In this document: positions 61,266 through 64,000 of the stretch, in pieces | Numbering within the stretch: the first letter of the stretch is position 1 | How the letters are laid out: each line of letters begins with the position of its first letter | Assembly: GCA_963281155.1 (NCBI GenBank) | Contig: CAUJLY010000001.1 | Coordinates: 4,278,001-4,342,000 of the forward strand | DNA: 64,000 nucleotides | From: Rhabditophanes sp. KR3021 | Lineage: Eukaryota; Nematoda; Chromadorea; Rhabditida; Alloionematidae | Direction: 5' to 3' | Program-made: the position numbers and the translations under genes | Notes under the pieces: model-generated | What the model was told of the DNA's origin: nothing | The model's input: the letters and a program-made list of their open reading frames with translations, nothing else | The model's database searches: none

Positions 61266-62933
61266 TTAAAGTTGAACGATTTGGTGTGGGTCAAGATCAT
61301 AATCAACAATTTCATGAGAACCAGTATCCATTAAATATTGAATTAAATTTTTCTTAAAGTTCACACATTCATTTCTCAACATTTTGATATCTTCCATTGG
61401 CTGCAGAGTGTTTTCAATGACATATTTTTCAATTTGCGTCTTTCTGAAACTACTACCACACGAAGTTGCAACAATTTTCGGACATTTTACACGTAGAATC
61501 TCGCCGTAAATTGAATGGACCTGCCTAAAAGCGTTCCTTAATAAATGTGGACTATCAAGATAAAAGTTATTTGCTTCCTGATAATTGTAAAGATCAACAG
61601 CCACTACTTTGGCGCCCTTTGATTCACTCGCATCGTGAAGACGGAAATCAAGATACATTAAATATGCTTTGACGGTTGACGGAGTTAACTGTCTGTATGG
61701 CAAAACGTTCTTCAATGCTTTTTTGAACTTGCCAGTGATTCGGTATTGTTTTTTTATATCTGACGCTAGTTCTATCCAAACTTTCCATAACTTTTTTGTT
61801 GTAGAATCATCCACTGATTTCATCATTTCAACAAAAATTGCCCCACTATCAATTTTGAATTGATCCATACTTGCTTCTCCATCAGTTAATATAACGGCTT
61901 TCATGTCAAATTGTTTACTTCTTTCAAGCTTATTGTATAAGTAAGCTCTTGTATACCGATAACCAAATGATTTTTCATTAGCCTTAGCTAAGTTGTTTGA
62001 AACACAATCAACGGTTCTGCCCAACTCTAAGGCGATTTTGTAATTATTCCCATCAAGCTTTTTGTTAACTGATAACAAATCTTTTTTGTCATCTTCTGTA
62101 AATGGCCTACTAGGGTCAATTTCCTTAAACACTATAGGATTGTAAAGCTTTTGTAATCTTTTTATAATTTGTTTTCCATATCGATTGTTTAAGCCTATAC
62201 AAAGTCTGGGAATCAAAGCGTTATCCAAAGAAAACGAATGTTGCTCCAACCGACTTTCCTTAGAACGACCATTTTTACAAGCACCCAAAATCCAGTACAA
62301 TTCTTCTTCTTTTGTTCCAACCTGTTTACAGAATCGCTTCCAATTCTTAACTATAATAGCATCTTCATTTTCCTTAAATATACCAAAATCAAGATTGATT
62401 CCAAATTTTGATAATCTTGCTTCGTATATTTTTGTCCAGGAATCCGTGATCCAGTGATAGAAAGGATAGTTTTGATGCATAATCCCTCCGTCATCCGGAA
62501 GAAATTTTCTATTCTTCAATTTGCCTCCTGTAGCAGTATTTGGTGGTACATATCTGCTAATATGTAAAGTACTAGCTTTTTTTGCAAATATTTCCGAACT
62601 CTCTGTGCTATCTTTGCCAATACCAATAGCATTTACCTGATTTTCAAACATTTTTATATGCGTTACTTCCTTATCAACGTCCTTTAAAATCAAAGGTTTT
62701 TCTCTTAAAAAAGGAACATCAATTTCATTTTCAGAGTCACTATCATCGACAACATGCTGTTGTCTTGTATCAGAGGGCATTTCAGGGCAGGCAGAATATA
62801 AATCTTCGCAATTATAATTCTCAGCATCAAACAGTTTACTTGTTATTACAAGACCATTCTTTACCAAAGCTAATGATTTTTGTCGTTTTGTGTCCCGCTT
62901 GTTATAATCAGGTGCATAACTGTTACGCTTCAT
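61266..62933 (-). CDS. Nuclear protein with Myb-like repeats, TTF1/Reb1-like
   Basis: A single frame gives 555 residues from the ATG at 62933. A TTTAG acceptor lies seven bases upstream, so the extra N-terminal codons are probably intron. The N-terminus is basic ([19 protein letters not shown]) and then acidic ([10 protein letters not shown]). Mid-protein, [20 protein letters not shown] and, about 110 residues on, [18 protein letters not shown] followed by [20 protein letters not shown] look like two diverged Myb/SANT repeats. They are arranged as in RNA polymerase I termination factors TTF1/Reb1. The C-terminal 200 residues are helical and not recognised. The assignment is tentative. Confidence 0.6.
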
Positions 62934-63223
62934 GATTGTGCTAAAGAATAAAATTATCATTTTTGGATAATTAACTTACATTTTGGATATCTAATCACGG
63001 TATTTTGAAATAAATTTGTTATAAGAACATTTAAAAGTCAGCATTTGAAAAAATATATCCATTTGAGACTAAAACTTCATTCCAAATATAAAACACAGAC
63101 CCAAGTTATTATAAAGATAAGAGACGTTGAAGTGGAAGTGGTTTAAAAAGTTGTTTTATTATTAAAAATATATACTACAATAAACTTTTCGTATAAATAA
63201 ATAAACAACTGCATATATTGAGT

Positions 63224-64000
63224 TCATTCTACATGAGATATTTGAGCAAATCCGGTCAAAGTTTTTTCGTCAGGCACTTCATTTTGAGCAACACCAGAGT
63301 TTAGTCCAAATGTTACAGTTCTTCGCTCATCTCCAGATGCAGTATAATCCAATAGCTTTTGTAAGTTGGCGGCTATTATGACCATGTCTCGAGCAGTGAT
63401 TAATTCAGCTCCAACTAATTCATGAGCTATGCCTTCGACAGTATCTTGGTTGGGAGTGTAGTCAAACTTAATGTCATTTAATTCTCTCTGTTGGTTGCGG
63501 ATTCGTAAGACCTAAAATTACATACAATATTATTTTGTACTCTAAATATAGCATACCAAGTTAATTACATTTTCATCTTGCTCACCACCATTATCAACAA
63601 AATGTGGCACATCTTCTTCAGTGTCACTGAATTCGAACTCATGTGACTTGTCAAACTCGAAATTCCAGTTCCCGTCCTTGTCCTTCTTGAGCTTCCCGCT
63701 TGCTACTAATTTTGGTTTATCCCCAATACTTGGTAATTGTATTTCCGATAAATTTTCAATTAACGTCGAAACTAGATACTTTGGATCCTTCGCTTTCCTG
63801 AAAAAGGAATACTTCAATAATTCGGAGGAGGTTGGTCGTTTGCTAGGGTCCTTTTGTAAACAGTCTTTAATCAAAGTTCTAAAGCTTTTTCCATATGCTT
63901 TGTATTGGTCTTTCCTTTCAGCATTTGTATCTAAATTTGGGGGATCATTCTGGAGAGTCATCATAAGAACTTTCATGGGTGGATATCTATTGTATGGAGC
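63224..64000 (-). CDS. OXSR1: OSR1/SPAK (GCK-3-like) Ste20-family kinase, 3' part
   Basis: This kinase acts downstream of WNK kinases and regulates cation-chloride cotransport. Only the C-lobe and tail are in the window; the gene continues past 64000. Exons are 64000-63557 and 63511-63224, with a 45 bp intron. The kinase end reads YPPMKVLMMTLQNDPPNLDT and CLQKDPSKRPTSSELLKYSF. A W-N-F-E-F-D linker follows the kinase domain. The conserved C-terminal CCT domain, which docks RFxV peptides, is complete: VLRIRNQQRELNDIKFDYTP, HELVGAELITARDMVIIAAN and DEKTLTGFAQIS. Confidence 0.92.

Noticed and set aside
1..64000. Prokaryotic features: CRISPR arrays, operators, Shine-Dalgarno sites, IS elements
   Set aside because: The window is eukaryotic with spliced genes; no regularly spaced repeats or bacterial gene organisation are present.

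Overview
This is an AT-rich eukaryotic window. The exon structure is compact: most introns are 32-75 bp with GT-AG ends. Animal genes are plainly recognisable. Several features point to a nematode. Strong 3' splice acceptors (TTTCAG, TTTAG) sit directly before start codons, as in spliced-leader trans-splicing. Two genes are separated by about 114 bp in an operon-like arrangement. There is a TIMP/netrin protein, a ShK-domain protein, phospholipase A2-like secreted proteins and an SXP/RAL-2-like protein. I cannot name the species.

Layout. 1-4.6 kb holds a partial uncharacterised gene and a TIMP-like gene. 4.6-9.2 kb holds a secreted MAM-like protein whose introns are packed with antisense endonuclease relics. 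9.9-13.4 kb holds a small basic protein and the ER chaperone BiP, with a UPR-like promoter. 14.7-18.0 kb holds two uncharacterised proteins. 18.2-22.4 kb is TTC17. 23.9-26.8 kb holds adrenodoxin reductase and an Alba-domain gene in a probable operon. 27.0-28.9 kb is a cluster of small secreted cysteine-rich proteins. 29.0-33.0 kb holds a four-TM protein, COQ6, a decayed PCCB fragment and an SXP/RAL-2-like protein. 33.3-37.2 kb holds ZDHHC6, a RING-like protein and a decayed coding stretch. 37.2-43.9 kb holds an RNA helicase A (DHX9), a 67-residue protein, an ACOT13-like thioesterase and a DDI1-like aspartic protease. 48.4-57.5 kb is an RGK-type small GTPase gene with a 5.8 kb intron. 58.6-64 kb holds NDOR1, a TTF1/Reb1-like Myb protein and the 3' end of an OSR1/SPAK kinase.

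The most unusual content is a set of at least six diverged, frameshifted GIY-YIG endonuclease sequences of the LEM-3/ANKLE1 kind, plus one decayed NUMOD4-HNH homing-type endonuclease. All those within host genes lie in introns and read antisense to the host (MAM-like gene, TTC17, NDOR1, RGK gene). A separate dispersed repeat has three copies. One copy sits in the FDXR intron and another abuts the HNH relic. These sequences suggest repeated colonisation of introns by endonuclease-bearing mobile DNA.

The host genes are mostly housekeeping: ER folding, mitochondrial redox and ubiquinone synthesis, cytosolic diflavin electron transfer, palmitoylation and RNA helicase activity. Few functional links between neighbours are evident, apart from the Alba-FDXR pair and the secreted-protein cluster.
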